The notes under the pieces: model-generated
Told to the model about the DNA's origin: nothing
The model's input: the letters and a program-made list of their open reading frames with translations, nothing else
The model's database searches: none
NCBI GenBank assembly: GCA_027486895.1
Contig: JAIXOE010000019.1
Coordinates: 186,001 to 250,000 of the forward strand
Direction: 5' to 3'
DNA: 64,000 nucleotides
DNA from: Sphingomonadales bacterium
GTDB taxonomy: Bacteria > Pseudomonadota > Alphaproteobacteria > Sphingomonadales > Sphingomonadaceae
Shown: positions 55,827 through 64,000 of the stretch, piece after piece
Position numbering within the stretch: the first letter of the stretch is position 1
Layout of the letters: each line of letters begins with the position of its first letter
Program-made: the position numbers and the translations under genes

Positions 55827-56190
55827 AATCGACTCTCCTGAAGGCTGACATGGCCTCGGGTAGCGGATCCCTTTTTTTGGTTTGATTATCCTTCGGTGCA
55901 AGCGTTGGAAACTACCCAGATGGATATGTCCAACGGGATAATAGACTCTCCGCATGGATTCGAAATAGAGTCCAATCACTGCCTGATCCGATAGATTAGG
56001 CATGCAGTGACGATGAAGGATTTCCGTAATCTTTCTTCAAATCAAAGCCTGGCGAAAGATAAAAAAAGATCGTCAGCTGGCCCGTATTCTGAACCGTATC
56101 GCCAGATTTCGGGCCGACGCAACATGGTCGCAAGTACCTTACCGCAGTGGTGCTCCTTTCCGCATGCGAAAGGATTTATTGGGGGCCGTG
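55827..56190. other. Divergent control region of the second type I system
   Basis: These 364 bases separate the TolC gene from the LuxR-type regulator and hold no supported gene. At 55924-55948 the plus strand has ATGTCC, then GGGATAATAGAC, which resembles the shared element found before the RTX and acidic-protein genes but with a shorter spacer. A T7 run at about 55871-55877 follows GGATCCC. This is the likely promoter area for both directions. Confidence 0.5.
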
Positions 56191-57384
56191 ATGACAATGA
56201 AATTGGACTATCCGTCACAACTCGTAACAGCGAATGACGAGATTTATTATGCCGATGGGAATGTCCGTGGCTCCGTCTGTCCCGAGATTACGTCTTATGG
56301 CGAACGCTCCACCGATATGTCGGCTACGCGTAAGGTCTGGTATGATTATCTTGCCCAGCATGGTGTGAGAGCAGCAATCTTGTCCGTCTTGTTGCCATCG
56401 GCGGGTTCGCAACGTCACGCCTTTCTCGTCGGGCTTGAAAGTGCCCGGCACGACCTTCATGCGACGCAACAACTGCTGACAATCGCCGAGCAGTTATGGG
56501 CGCGAATGGACCGTGATCCATCCCTCCAATTTGACGTTTCCACCATTTGGGCGGGACACCCGGAAACAGGCCTTGTTGGCGACTTGCTGACCCACTTCGA
56601 TCATGGTGTCTTGGTACAAACTCAACACCAAGGCGCCACCGTTCGCGCGGTATATTTTCGAGAGAAGGGACTTGATCGTTTCACACGGCAGGAAGTTGCA
56701 TCGGTTCAGTTAATCCTTCCACTGTTTGCAGAGTCCGCCGCTGGCGGGGCTCAACTTGCCCGTCAATCGCAGCGCTCCGCTATGCTCGAAGCAATGTTCG
56801 ATCGTGTGTCATTATCAATGACAATGCTATCTGCCGATGCCCAGCCGCTGTTCATGAACAGCGCGGCGAAGGCGATGCTGGACGAGCGAAAGTGGCTTAT
56901 TCGTTCAGCCGATGGATCCATTTCCAGCATGAGTTCCAGACAGTCCAAACAACTCCGCGAAAGCATCCGGCTTGCGGCAACGGCTGACCCCTGTGCCATG
57001 ACCGAAAACGTATTTCGGTTGGACTGCAGTAATGGCGAATGGCGCCTCGCATACATAGTGTCGGCGTTTTCGCGGTCGGGCGAAACTACGAACAGGTGCG
57101 CACTGCTTATCGTGCTTGCGCCAGGCAAGATTGATGCCCCTACGCAGATGCTTGAAGCATTGGGTTTGCTCCCGTCGGAGCAGAGGTTTTTGGGCCATTT
57201 CCTGAAATCGAGCAGCCTAGGCAGTGCCGCTGTCGATTGCGGCCTGTCCGAAGAAACCGCGCGGACATATCTCAAGCGTGTGCGGGCAAAATTGGGGGTT
57301 CATCGTCAGATGGAGCTTGCAGGACTGATTTCGGGCCTGGTTTTGCCGATCCATGCTGGAAACACGCAATCGGTTGGAGAGTAA
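56191..57384 (+). CDS. LuxR-type HTH transcriptional regulator of the second type I system
   Basis: The approximately 397-residue protein has a C-terminal LuxR-type helix-turn-helix (GLLPSEQRFLGHFLKSSSLGSAAVDCGLSEETARTYLKRVRAKLG). A central PAS-like segment lies around residues 200-300 (FDRVSLSMTMLSADAQPLFMNSAAKAML). There is no receiver domain, so it probably senses a ligand or redox state directly. The start is uncertain: ATG 56191 follows GGGGGCC closely, while ATG 56164 lacks a site. Its stop is five bases before the ABC transporter start, so it is co-transcribed with that system and likely regulates it or the neighbouring RTX gene. Confidence 0.8.
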   Translation: MTMKLDYPSQLVTANDEIYYADGNVRGSVCPEITSYGERSTDMSATRKVWYDYLAQHGVRAAILSVLLPSAGSQRHAFLVGLESARHDLHATQQLLTIAEQLWARMDRDPSLQFDVSTIWAGHPETGLVGDLLTHFDHGVLVQTQHQGATVRAVYFREKGLDRFTRQEVASVQLILPLFAESAAGGAQLARQSQRSAMLEAMFDRVSLSMTMLSADAQPLFMNSAAKAMLDERKWLIRSADGSISSMSSRQSKQLRESIRLAATADPCAMTENVFRLDCSNGEWRLAYIVSAFSRSGETTNRCALLIVLAPGKIDAPTQMLEALGLLPSEQRFLGHFLKSSSLGSAAVDCGLSEETARTYLKRVRAKLGVHRQMELAGLISGLVLPIHAGNTQSVGE

Positions 57385-57388
57385 GATC

Positions 57389-59146
57389 ATGAGTGGCCAG
57401 CCTGAAAATTTATTGAAAGACAGTCTGCGTCCGCATCGTAAGGTGATCTGGCAGCTGGTCTTTTTCTCGATGATTTCGAACCTCGCCGCGTTGGCGATGT
57501 CGCTCTACATGATGCAAATCTATGACCGTGTGCTCACCAGCCAAAGCCGCGATACGCTATTTTATCTAACGATAGCGATTTTGCTGACGATGGGGCTGGG
57601 TGGAATATTGGAGAGCGTCCGGCAAAAAATTGCCAATCGTGTTGGGACATGGATGGCTCAAAAACTTGCGCCGTCGCTGTTGATCCGCTCGCTTGAACAA
57701 AGGCTAATGACCTCTAATACTCGACTGGAGGCGCTGCGCGAATTGTCGCAGATAAAGAATTTCATTTCCACACCTACGGTTTTCAGTGTGATCGATATGC
57801 TTTGGGTGCCGTTATATCTGGTCGTGATATTTTTGCTCCATCCAGTTTTCGGCGTTATTTCCTCAGTCGGGGCCTTCTTGTTGTTGGGCCTGACACTTTT
57901 CAACGAACGCGGAACGCGCGGCGCAATCAAGGAAACACAGGCACAGACCGTCAGAAACATGCAATATGCCGAATGCCTTGTTCGCAATAGTGAAGTTATC
58001 GATGCGATGGGTATGTCGAAAAACACGGTGTCCCATTGGGCCGAACGCTATTTCGAAGAGACCGAAGCGGTCGACAAAACCCAGATTTTTTCGAGCAATG
58101 TTGTCGCCATTACCAAATTCGTTCGCAATGTCGTCCAAGTCGCGCTTCTGGGCTTTGGGGCAATACTGGTTCTAGACCAGCAATTGACTGGCGGCGCGAT
58201 GATCGCTGGTTCGATAATCGCCGCACGCCTGCTCGCGCCAATCGAAGCGTCGATGAGTTATTGGAAGCAGTTTGTACTCGCGCGGCAGAGCTATCAGAGG
58301 CTGTTGCAATTTCTCGATATGCCGCGAGCGCGACCATCTGGCATGGCGTTACCGGTGCCGACAGGCCGGCTTACGGTTGAGGGTATGACCTACGCCGTCC
58401 CTGGCATGAAAACCCCAATCCTAAAAAACATCAGTTTCGGGATAGAGCCGGGCACGTCGCTGGCAATTGTCGGGCCGTCGGCTTCAGGGAAAACGACATT
58501 GTCGAGACTGCTGGTTGGCGTGCTTAAGCCTAATATGGGTCATGTTCGCCTTGACGGAGCCGACACCTTCGAATGGATGCGTGAGGATTTCGGACCAAAT
58601 GTCGGCTATCTGCCACAAGATATCGAGTTATTACCGGGAACGATCCGGCAGAATATTGCGCGATTCACTCCTGATGCGTCCGATGCTGACGTCATTGCAG
58701 CCGCAAAGCTTGCGGACTGCCACGATATGATCCTTCAACTCGCAGATGGCTATGACTGTATCTTGACCGAAGGTGGGCACCAGCTGTCAGGTGGCCAGAG
58801 ACAGCGCGTCGGCCTTGCGCGCGCTTTGTTCGGAATGCCCAAACTGATCGTGCTGGATGAACCTAATTCCAGCCTCGATTCGCGCGGCGATGTGGCTCTT
58901 GCGGCGACAATCCAGAAACTTAAAACGCTCGGCATTACGAACATCACGGTATCACACCGCGCAAATCTGTTGCGGCTTGCCGACAAGATTTTGATGATGG
59001 TGGACGGCAGGGTTGCCAATTTTGGCGATGCCGAGACCATCATTGCCAAACTTTCAGGCAGTAAGCTGACAAGTCCTCCCAATGGCGCATCGACACCGGC
59101 ACGGCCAAAACCGGCGATGTTCAATCAGGAGGGCATGAGCGCATGA
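57389..59146 (+). CDS. Type I secretion ABC transporter/permease (PrsD-like, no C39 domain)
   Basis: At 585 residues this exporter begins directly with the membrane domain (VIWQLVFFSMISNLAALAMSLYMMQIYDRVLTSQS), as in PrsD/AprD exporters for RTX proteins, and lacks the C39-like domain of the other system. The ATPase shows Walker A GPSASGKT at about 361, LSGGQRQRVGLARAL at about 464, Walker B LIVLDEP, and switch histidine in VSHRANLL. ATG 57389 follows GGAGAG. Its last four bases overlap the hlyD gene. It pairs by family with 500-700-residue RTX substrates, fitting the protein at 51828-54014. Confidence 0.94.
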   Translation: MSGQPENLLKDSLRPHRKVIWQLVFFSMISNLAALAMSLYMMQIYDRVLTSQSRDTLFYLTIAILLTMGLGGILESVRQKIANRVGTWMAQKLAPSLLIRSLEQRLMTSNTRLEALRELSQIKNFISTPTVFSVIDMLWVPLYLVVIFLLHPVFGVISSVGAFLLLGLTLFNERGTRGAIKETQAQTVRNMQYAECLVRNSEVIDAMGMSKNTVSHWAERYFEETEAVDKTQIFSSNVVAITKFVRNVVQVALLGFGAILVLDQQLTGGAMIAGSIIAARLLAPIEASMSYWKQFVLARQSYQRLLQFLDMPRARPSGMALPVPTGRLTVEGMTYAVPGMKTPILKNISFGIEPGTSLAIVGPSASGKTTLSRLLVGVLKPNMGHVRLDGADTFEWMREDFGPNVGYLPQDIELLPGTIRQNIARFTPDASDADVIAAAKLADCHDMILQLADGYDCILTEGGHQLSGGQRQRVGLARALFGMPKLIVLDEPNSSLDSRGDVALAATIQKLKTLGITNITVSHRANLLRLADKILMMVDGRVANFGDAETIIAKLSGSKLTSPPNGASTPARPKPAMFNQEGMSA

Positions 59147-60507
59147 ATGTGCAATCGCGATTTCCTTCGAGGGAGATTACATTTCCCTACGATCCGACGA
59201 TAGGTCAACCCGATTTCCATGCGCCGCGGGTTAAGGGCTCATTGCGTTTGGCATTTATCTCGATCGCTGCGTTCCTAGCGATATTTTCATTCTGGAGTTG
59301 GGCGGCTCCCTTGAACAGTGCGGCCATAGCGCCGGGCATTTTAGAAGCTGCAGGTGGCGGTCGTCGCACCGTTCAACATCTGGAAGGTGGCATCGTCAGC
59401 GAGTTTTTGGTCGTGGAAGGCCAGAAGGTGCAAGCCGGAGATATTTTGGTCAAGCTCGACACCACACAAAATGACGCGCGGGACGGCGCGGTGCGCTCGT
59501 CATTATATGGGTTGCTTGCCCAAGACGCACGGTTGACCGCAGAACGCCAAGGCCTTCGTTCGGTAAACTATCCAACGGAGTTGCTGGCCGTGGCCGAAAG
59601 GCCTGAAATTCAGGACATCATTGCGGCATCCAATGCCCTGTTTGTCGCCCGGCGGCGAGGTCTGGCCGAACAGACTACCGTCTTGCGCGAAAGGCTCGGC
59701 CAATCCCAAGCCGAAATACGCAGTGCCAATGCGCAACTCACAGCGATCGGCGCTCAGGCCAAACTACTCGACGATGAAGAAATGGGCGTAGGCATGCTCG
59801 TTGAAGAGGGACTTGAGCGCAAATCACGACTGTTATCGCTCCAGCGGCAGAAATCGGCGGCAGAGGGTCAGCAAGGTCAGCTCACCAATAATCTCGACCG
59901 GATCCGTAAGACCATGGACGAGATGAACGCGCAAATGACCTTTCTTCGTGGACAAACAGTCACCGATGCAGCGACGCAGCAGCGCGATGTGCAGATGCAG
60001 ATCGCGGAAGTGCGTGAAAAGCTAAAACTCAGCGATGATATTCGCAAGCGTCAGCAGATCATTGCGCCGGTAGACGGCAGGGTCGCGAATTTGCGGCTGA
60101 TTACGCCTGGTGGCGTTATCGGTGCCGGGCAGCCTGTACTCGATATCGTGCCATCGAATGAAAAAATTGTCGTTGCGGCACGTTTGAATGCGAATGACAT
60201 TGATAAGGTTCACCCCGGACTGATGGCCGAAGTTAAGCTGACGCCATACAAGGCTCGTGTTTTGCCTGGCCTGAAGGGCATCGTGCGTGAGGTCAGCCCC
60301 GATGCGACTTTCGATGAGGAGGCGAGGCAGCTTTATTTCAAGGTTAAAATCGAAATCGCGCCGGACGAATTGAAGCATTTCCCAGAGGTCAAAATGACCT
60401 CGGGCATGCCAGCCGAAGTGTTTATTGATCTCGGTTCGACCTCGCTGATGCAATATTTGCTTCAACCGATGATCGACAGTTTCCATCGCGCGTTCAGAGA
60501 ATCGTAA
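59143..60507 (+). CDS. Type I secretion periplasmic adaptor, HlyD family (PrsE-like)
   Basis: The 454-residue adaptor has one membrane helix (FISIAAFLAIFSFWSWAAPL), the lipoyl half ILEAAGGGRRTVQHLEGGIVSEFLVVEGQKVQAGDILVKLD, a long coiled hairpin (about 110-290), and the second half IAPVDGRVANLRLITPGGVIGAGQPVLDIVP. The C-terminus LTPYKARVLPGLKGIV and TSGMPAEVFIDLG is typical of HlyD/PrsE. Its start overlaps the ABC stop (ATGA). It completes the second exporter with the divergent TolC. Confidence 0.93.
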   Translation: MNVQSRFPSREITFPYDPTIGQPDFHAPRVKGSLRLAFISIAAFLAIFSFWSWAAPLNSAAIAPGILEAAGGGRRTVQHLEGGIVSEFLVVEGQKVQAGDILVKLDTTQNDARDGAVRSSLYGLLAQDARLTAERQGLRSVNYPTELLAVAERPEIQDIIAASNALFVARRRGLAEQTTVLRERLGQSQAEIRSANAQLTAIGAQAKLLDDEEMGVGMLVEEGLERKSRLLSLQRQKSAAEGQQGQLTNNLDRIRKTMDEMNAQMTFLRGQTVTDAATQQRDVQMQIAEVREKLKLSDDIRKRQQIIAPVDGRVANLRLITPGGVIGAGQPVLDIVPSNEKIVVAARLNANDIDKVHPGLMAEVKLTPYKARVLPGLKGIVREVSPDATFDEEARQLYFKVKIEIAPDELKHFPEVKMTSGMPAEVFIDLGSTSLMQYLLQPMIDSFHRAFRES

Positions 60508-60569
60508 GCCGAAGTGCAAGCGACGAACGTCATGCGCGTTCTGCCAAAGGGACCAAAGAGGGCTGGTAA

Positions 60570-62183
60570 GTGCTAGGCTGCACTATCGTTTTCGGCGAAA
60601 TTGGTCAGCTTGCGCAAAACGCAGCGTTTGGCATTGCTGCGATTTGCGGAAACAATATTGCGCTTTCTCCTGTTCCTCCGGAAGTCGGGCTGATTTCCGA
60701 AACCGGACGCGCGAATCGCTCGGCGGCATCCGACGATGTGCTGCCATTTGCAGCACCACCGCCCCATAACCTTGCTGCGCCGGAACGACTAGAAGATAGC
60801 GCTTTGCTGGACAGCTTTCTGGCGATGAAGAACGCAATGCGCTCGGAAAAAGGCCCTTGGTACATTGGCGGTTATGCATTTTTTGGCGCAGATTGTGATG
60901 GCAGAGCGCAATCCGGTTCGGACATGATTGCCGGCGACAGCAGCGTGGATATGTTTTCGCGGGCACAGCATTCCCAAGCCGACATGAATTCAGCGCTGGA
61001 GCCACGCGTGAGTGGTCATGGCCAAGTAATCTCCGATTTAAACGATGAAGGTCAAATCCGCGATACTGCAGCTGGAAATGATATCGTCGAAAACGCTTAT
61101 GCCCCCGGCGGCGGTTTGGGGCTGAACGCGGGATATTCTTCAGTCGAGGGCATTAGTGTCGGGGGTAAAATTACGCGCACCAACATCTTCGGTCCCGATA
61201 CCGAACTGGGCGCATCGGCCCGCTTTTCGAAGGTCAGAACTTCATTCGAACTCGGTTTTACGGACGGCGATTTCCTCGGCAGCAAATATGCCTTTGCGCC
61301 CACATTGTTTGCCGATCGGGTCTCGTCAAAAAATTTCGGTAAAGGGCTTCGTCTGGCACCCTTTCGGCAATCATCCCGAGGCATCAATGTCCTTTTGAAC
61401 CGCAAACTCGACAACGGTTTTTCTGCCGCCTTCAATTATCGCTGGTCCAATGATTCGTTTCAAATGATCGACAAAAATGCCGACTGCGACAGCGCGGTTT
61501 TTGGCAGCGCACTCTGCGGGACGATAGGTAAAACCACCAGCTCCATTCTGAGTTTTGCTTTGACGTTCAACAGGAAAAGCCAAGTGACCGAAGCGCCGCG
61601 GGGGATCAGACTGCGCGTGGCGCAGGATTTGTCCGTCGGCGGTTCGGCATCATTTGCACGATCTCGGATAGGCGGCGAGGCGCTTGTCGGGCTGGGCGGT
61701 AGCTGGAACGTGTCACTCGACATTGAGGGCGGATATATCAAGCGGATTGGCAATGACAAAATCCCTCTGTTTGAACGGTTCTACATCGGAGATTCAACCA
61801 TGCGTGGTTTCGATTTGCGCGGGCTGGGACCCAAAATTCGCCCATCTGGCGTGCAACCTGCAGAAACTGTCGGTATTGGCGGACGCGCTTATTATGTTGT
61901 GCGGACGGAATTGTCGGTGGCGGTTGGCGGGATGTGGGGTGCAAATGGTGTACGGCCCGGCATTTTCATAGACGCGGGATCAGTATTTGCAGCGGACAGA
62001 TCAGGAACTCTCGCTGGAGAAACACTGCTCGGAAATTCTGCAAAACCGCGTATTTCCGTCGGAATTGGCATCGCCATGAATACACCCGTAGGCAGGCTGA
62101 GAATTGACTTTGCTAAGCCGATATTGAAACAGTTGGGTGACAGGGGAAAACTGCTGTCGGTTTCATTCGGTACCGCAATGTAG
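60570..62183 (+). CDS. Omp85-type outer-membrane barrel without recognisable POTRA domains
   Basis: Residues of about 165-537 form a BamA/TamA-like surface-antigen barrel: GGGLGLNAGYSSVEGISVGGKI, the conserved IGDSTMRGFDLRGLGPKI, GGRAYYVVRTELSVAVGG, FIDAGSVF and NTPVGRLRIDFAKPIL. The first 160 residues are low-complexity and acidic (SAASDDVLPFAAPPPHN, DLNDEGQIRDTA) and show no POTRA repeats, unlike BamA, TamA or FhaC. The N-terminus has only a weak signal-like segment. GTG 60570 has GAGGG upstream. It lies 62 bases after hlyD on the same strand, so it may be part of the second secretion operon. A role in assembling or anchoring the secreted protein is inference. Confidence 0.82.
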   Translation: MLGCTIVFGEIGQLAQNAAFGIAAICGNNIALSPVPPEVGLISETGRANRSAASDDVLPFAAPPPHNLAAPERLEDSALLDSFLAMKNAMRSEKGPWYIGGYAFFGADCDGRAQSGSDMIAGDSSVDMFSRAQHSQADMNSALEPRVSGHGQVISDLNDEGQIRDTAAGNDIVENAYAPGGGLGLNAGYSSVEGISVGGKITRTNIFGPDTELGASARFSKVRTSFELGFTDGDFLGSKYAFAPTLFADRVSSKNFGKGLRLAPFRQSSRGINVLLNRKLDNGFSAAFNYRWSNDSFQMIDKNADCDSAVFGSALCGTIGKTTSSILSFALTFNRKSQVTEAPRGIRLRVAQDLSVGGSASFARSRIGGEALVGLGGSWNVSLDIEGGYIKRIGNDKIPLFERFYIGDSTMRGFDLRGLGPKIRPSGVQPAETVGIGGRAYYVVRTELSVAVGGMWGANGVRPGIFIDAGSVFAADRSGTLAGETLLGNSAKPRISVGIGIAMNTPVGRLRIDFAKPILKQLGDRGKLLSVSFGTAM

Positions 62184-62292
62184 CAACAAACTTGACTGAT
62201 ACTTCTGCATCGATTTCGCTCAGCCGGCTAAGGCGCAGAGCTGCAGGATTTTGGGGTTCTTTCTCCGGAACTTCTGAAAACTCCAGACTGTG

Positions 62293-62382
62293 TGGCGGAG
62301 ACGGTGGGATTCGAACCCACGATAGAGTCACCCCTATACACACTTTCCAGGCGTGCGCCTTCGACCACTCGGCCACGTCTCC
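62293..62382 (-). tRNA. tRNA-Ser(GGA)
   Basis: This is a 90-base class II tRNA on the minus strand. Acceptor arms GGAGACG and CGTCTCC pair fully, with G discriminator and encoded CCA (62293-62295). The anticodon stem CACGC/GTGTG encloses loop CTGGAAA, giving anticodon GGA at 62346-62348. A long variable arm and a T arm GTGGGTTCGAATCCCAC are present. It reads UCC and UCU serine codons. Confidence 0.97.
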
Positions 62383-62461
62383 GCATTCCCCTAAGGGACG
62401 CACGCCCCTAGCCGCTCCTTTGCGCTTTCGCAAGGCACAGTGATTTGCCATAACCCTATTG

Positions 62462-63484
62462 ATGAAAAGATATCTGCCCCTGTTCGCCAGCGCCGCGATA
62501 TGCGCCGCCCTGCCCGTTTCCGCGCAGGATGCCAAAACCTATCCCGCGCCATCGGAAATTGTGGCGGCAGCCAAGGCGGACGAGTGGGTCGCCATTGCGC
62601 CATCGGACTTATTAGTGATGGACCTCGCCCCCGATTCGAAAGGCAAGCCACGCCGCGTGGTCATTCAGTTAATCCCTGCGCCTTTCAGTCAGGGCTGGGT
62701 CAGCAATATCCGCAAACTTGCGGCGGCGCATTGGTGGGACGGCACAAGCATCAATCGCGTGCAGGACAATTATGTTGTGCAATGGGGCGATGCGACCGAG
62801 AAGAAATCGTTGCCTGCGGGTTTGGCGGTGGTGCCGGAGAGCGAATATGTTACGCAAATTGGCAAAGGATTTGATTTAAAAAATTTCCTGCCAAATTTTC
62901 TAGCGGCATTCCCGGACTATGCAAAAAAGTTTCCCGAGGTTGCCGAAATAGATTCCAAAGAATTTGAAATACAATTGAAAAGGCGCATGGAGTCTACCGC
63001 TGACCCTTACGCAAAGGGCAACCGTAACCTCGGCGGCTGGCCTACCGGCGGAAATTACGAAAACGGGACCTTCTGGCCAACCCATTGCTACGCCATGGTC
63101 GGCGTAGGCCGGAACCTGTCACCCGACACCGGCACTGGCGCGGAGCTTTACGCCGTCATCGGTCATGCGCCGCGGCACTTGGACCGCAACATCGCGCTGG
63201 TCGGACGGGTGATCGAGGGCATTGAACATATGTCCAGCCTGCCACGCGGCACGGGCGCGCTTGGGTTTTACGAGAAGGAAGAGGAGCGCGTGCCGATCCT
63301 GTCGGTGCGGCTTGGTAACGAAGCAAAGGACGTGCCTGCTTTCGAATATCTGTCGACCGATAGCGACAGCTTTGCGGCCTATGCCGACGCGCGCGCAAAC
63401 CGGCGGGATCCCTTTTTCAACATACCCGCAGGCGGTGCCGACATTTGCAACATTCCAGTGCCGATCCGGCGGAAGGCCAATTAG
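62462..63484 (+). CDS. Periplasmic cyclophilin-type peptidylprolyl isomerase
   Basis: The 340-residue protein starts with a signal peptide (MKRYLPLFASAAICAALPVSA). Residues from about 60 carry a diverged cyclophilin domain (VVIQLIPAPFSQGWVSNIRKLAAAHWWDGTSINRVQDNYVVQWGD), with a 100-residue insert, then YAMVGVGRNLSPDTGTGAELYAVIGHAPRHLDRNIALVGRVIEGIEHMSSL. It probably assists folding of exported proteins. ATG 62462 is used rather than TTG 62459. It converges with fliA, overlapping it by four bases. Confidence 0.85.
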   Translation: MKRYLPLFASAAICAALPVSAQDAKTYPAPSEIVAAAKADEWVAIAPSDLLVMDLAPDSKGKPRRVVIQLIPAPFSQGWVSNIRKLAAAHWWDGTSINRVQDNYVVQWGDATEKKSLPAGLAVVPESEYVTQIGKGFDLKNFLPNFLAAFPDYAKKFPEVAEIDSKEFEIQLKRRMESTADPYAKGNRNLGGWPTGGNYENGTFWPTHCYAMVGVGRNLSPDTGTGAELYAVIGHAPRHLDRNIALVGRVIEGIEHMSSLPRGTGALGFYEKEEERVPILSVRLGNEAKDVPAFEYLSTDSDSFAAYADARANRRDPFFNIPAGGADICNIPVPIRRKAN

Positions 63485-64000
63485 GCCGCTTCCTCCACCA
63501 TCATCATTTTCATCTTGTCGAGCGCAGCCTTTTTAATCTGGCAAATCCGCGCAGCACCGACCCCTAAAGTCTCGCCGATTTCGTCAAGGTTCAATTCTTC
63601 GACAAAATAAAGCTGAAGAATGAGTGCTTCGCGCTCGGACAGTTTCGAAAGATTATCGACCAACGCCTCACGCAATTGCGCCTTTTCCAGCATCGTGTCG
63701 GCACCGTCGGCGATATCGGCGAACCACATGTCATGATCCGAATAGCTGTCCTCAATGGACTCCTGACCAACAGGAACAGTCGACGCAGCCATCGCGTGAT
63801 AAGCGGATGCATCAAGGCCAGTTGCCCCTGCCATTTCGGCATCGCTTGGGCTGCGCATATATTCCTGTTCAAGCCGTGCGCGAATGCCAGCAAGATAGCG
63901 CCGGTTTGCCATGCCTGCGCGACCCATGCGCGCATCGCGGCGTAGCGCGTCCACCATCGCGCCTCTGATCCGCGTCGAGGCATAAGGCGAAAAGGCGATG
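63481..64000 (-). CDS. fliA: Flagellar sigma factor FliA, sigma-28 (5' end outside window)
   Basis: The frame is open to the window edge: codons before the ATG at 63957 encode IAFSPYASTRIRGA, joining directly to MVDALRRDARMGR, the conserved region 2 to 3 text of sigma-28. Region 4 follows near the end (LSEREALILQLYFVEELNLDEIGETLGVGAARICQIKKAAL), a standard sigma-70-family helix-turn-helix. The ATG at 63957 is therefore internal. FliA transcribes late flagellar genes. With motAB and the sigma-54 activator at the other end it brackets the window with motility functions. Confidence 0.95.
   Translation of the reverse strand, partial: IAFSPYASTRIRGAMVDALRRDARMGRAGMANRRYLAGIRARLEQEYMRSPSDAEMAGATGLDASAYHAMAASTVPVGQESIEDSYSDHDMWFADIADGADTMLEKAQLREALVDNLSKLSEREALILQLYFVEELNLDEIGETLGVGAARICQIKKAALDKMKMMMVEEAA

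Noticed and set aside
62293-62382. tRNA-Ser as the boundary of the secretion island
   Set aside because: The position is suggestive, but no duplicated 3' end or integrase was found, so no island boundary is claimed.

Overview
The window looks like chromosome from a motile, Gram-negative alphaproteobacterium, most likely a member of the Sphingomonadales. This is inferred from the gene families: two TonB-dependent receptors in catabolic settings, SleB-type wall hydrolases, type I secretion with giant repeat adhesins, a lateral set of flagellar genes, and moderate GC with very AT-rich islands near surface-protein genes. I could run no database search, so family assignments rest on motifs and recalled family features.

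Layout. 1-3.0 kb: flagellar motor genes motA (cut by the window edge) and motB, then a sigma-54 activator and a small exported protein. 3.2-3.7 kb: tRNA-Leu(GAG) and a tiny cysteine-bearing ORF. 3.7-9 kb: fatty-acid and valine catabolism (FadB/FadJ-type multienzyme, mmsA-mmsB) with a tandem-PilZ protein. 9-19.4 kb: an uptake and catabolic region. It holds two TonB receptors, an IclR regulator, a class III CoA-transferase, a citryl-CoA-lyase-like enzyme, WrbA, a VOC protein, an alpha/beta hydrolase and a MetE-like protein. Two copies of a paired TTCG-N5-CGAA operator sit in its two control regions. 19.4-25.6 kb: a 5-oxoproline (pyroglutamate) operon made of fused 5-oxoprolinase, DUF969 and DUF979 transporter subunits, and DUF2891. 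25.7-27.6 kb: an exported DUF885 metallopeptidase.

27.6-62.2 kb is a surface and secretion island. It contains a TPR-secretin lipoprotein with an orphan exported partner, a LapG-type protease, and a decayed HlyD fragment. A NarL-type regulator is followed by a tightly overlapped TolC / ABC / SleB hydrolase / HlyD operon and a 3156-residue adhesin. The adhesin carries a PAAG site in the position where LapG cuts LapA. Beyond it lie an M23 peptidase, an acidic protein of unknown function, a 728-residue RTX protein with a strong terminator, and a second complete type I system (TolC on one strand; LuxR-type regulator, ABC and HlyD on the other). The island ends with an Omp85-type barrel that lacks recognisable POTRA domains. 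A conserved element (ATGTCCCCAT core) lies upstream of both the RTX gene and the acidic-protein gene.

62.3-64 kb: tRNA-Ser(GGA), a periplasmic cyclophilin-type isomerase and the 3' part of fliA (sigma-28).

The strongest candidates for something undescribed are the operator-defined catabolic regulon with unknown substrate, and the adhesin island. In the island, wall-cleaving enzymes, an atypical secretin and a POTRA-less barrel are woven into type I secretion.
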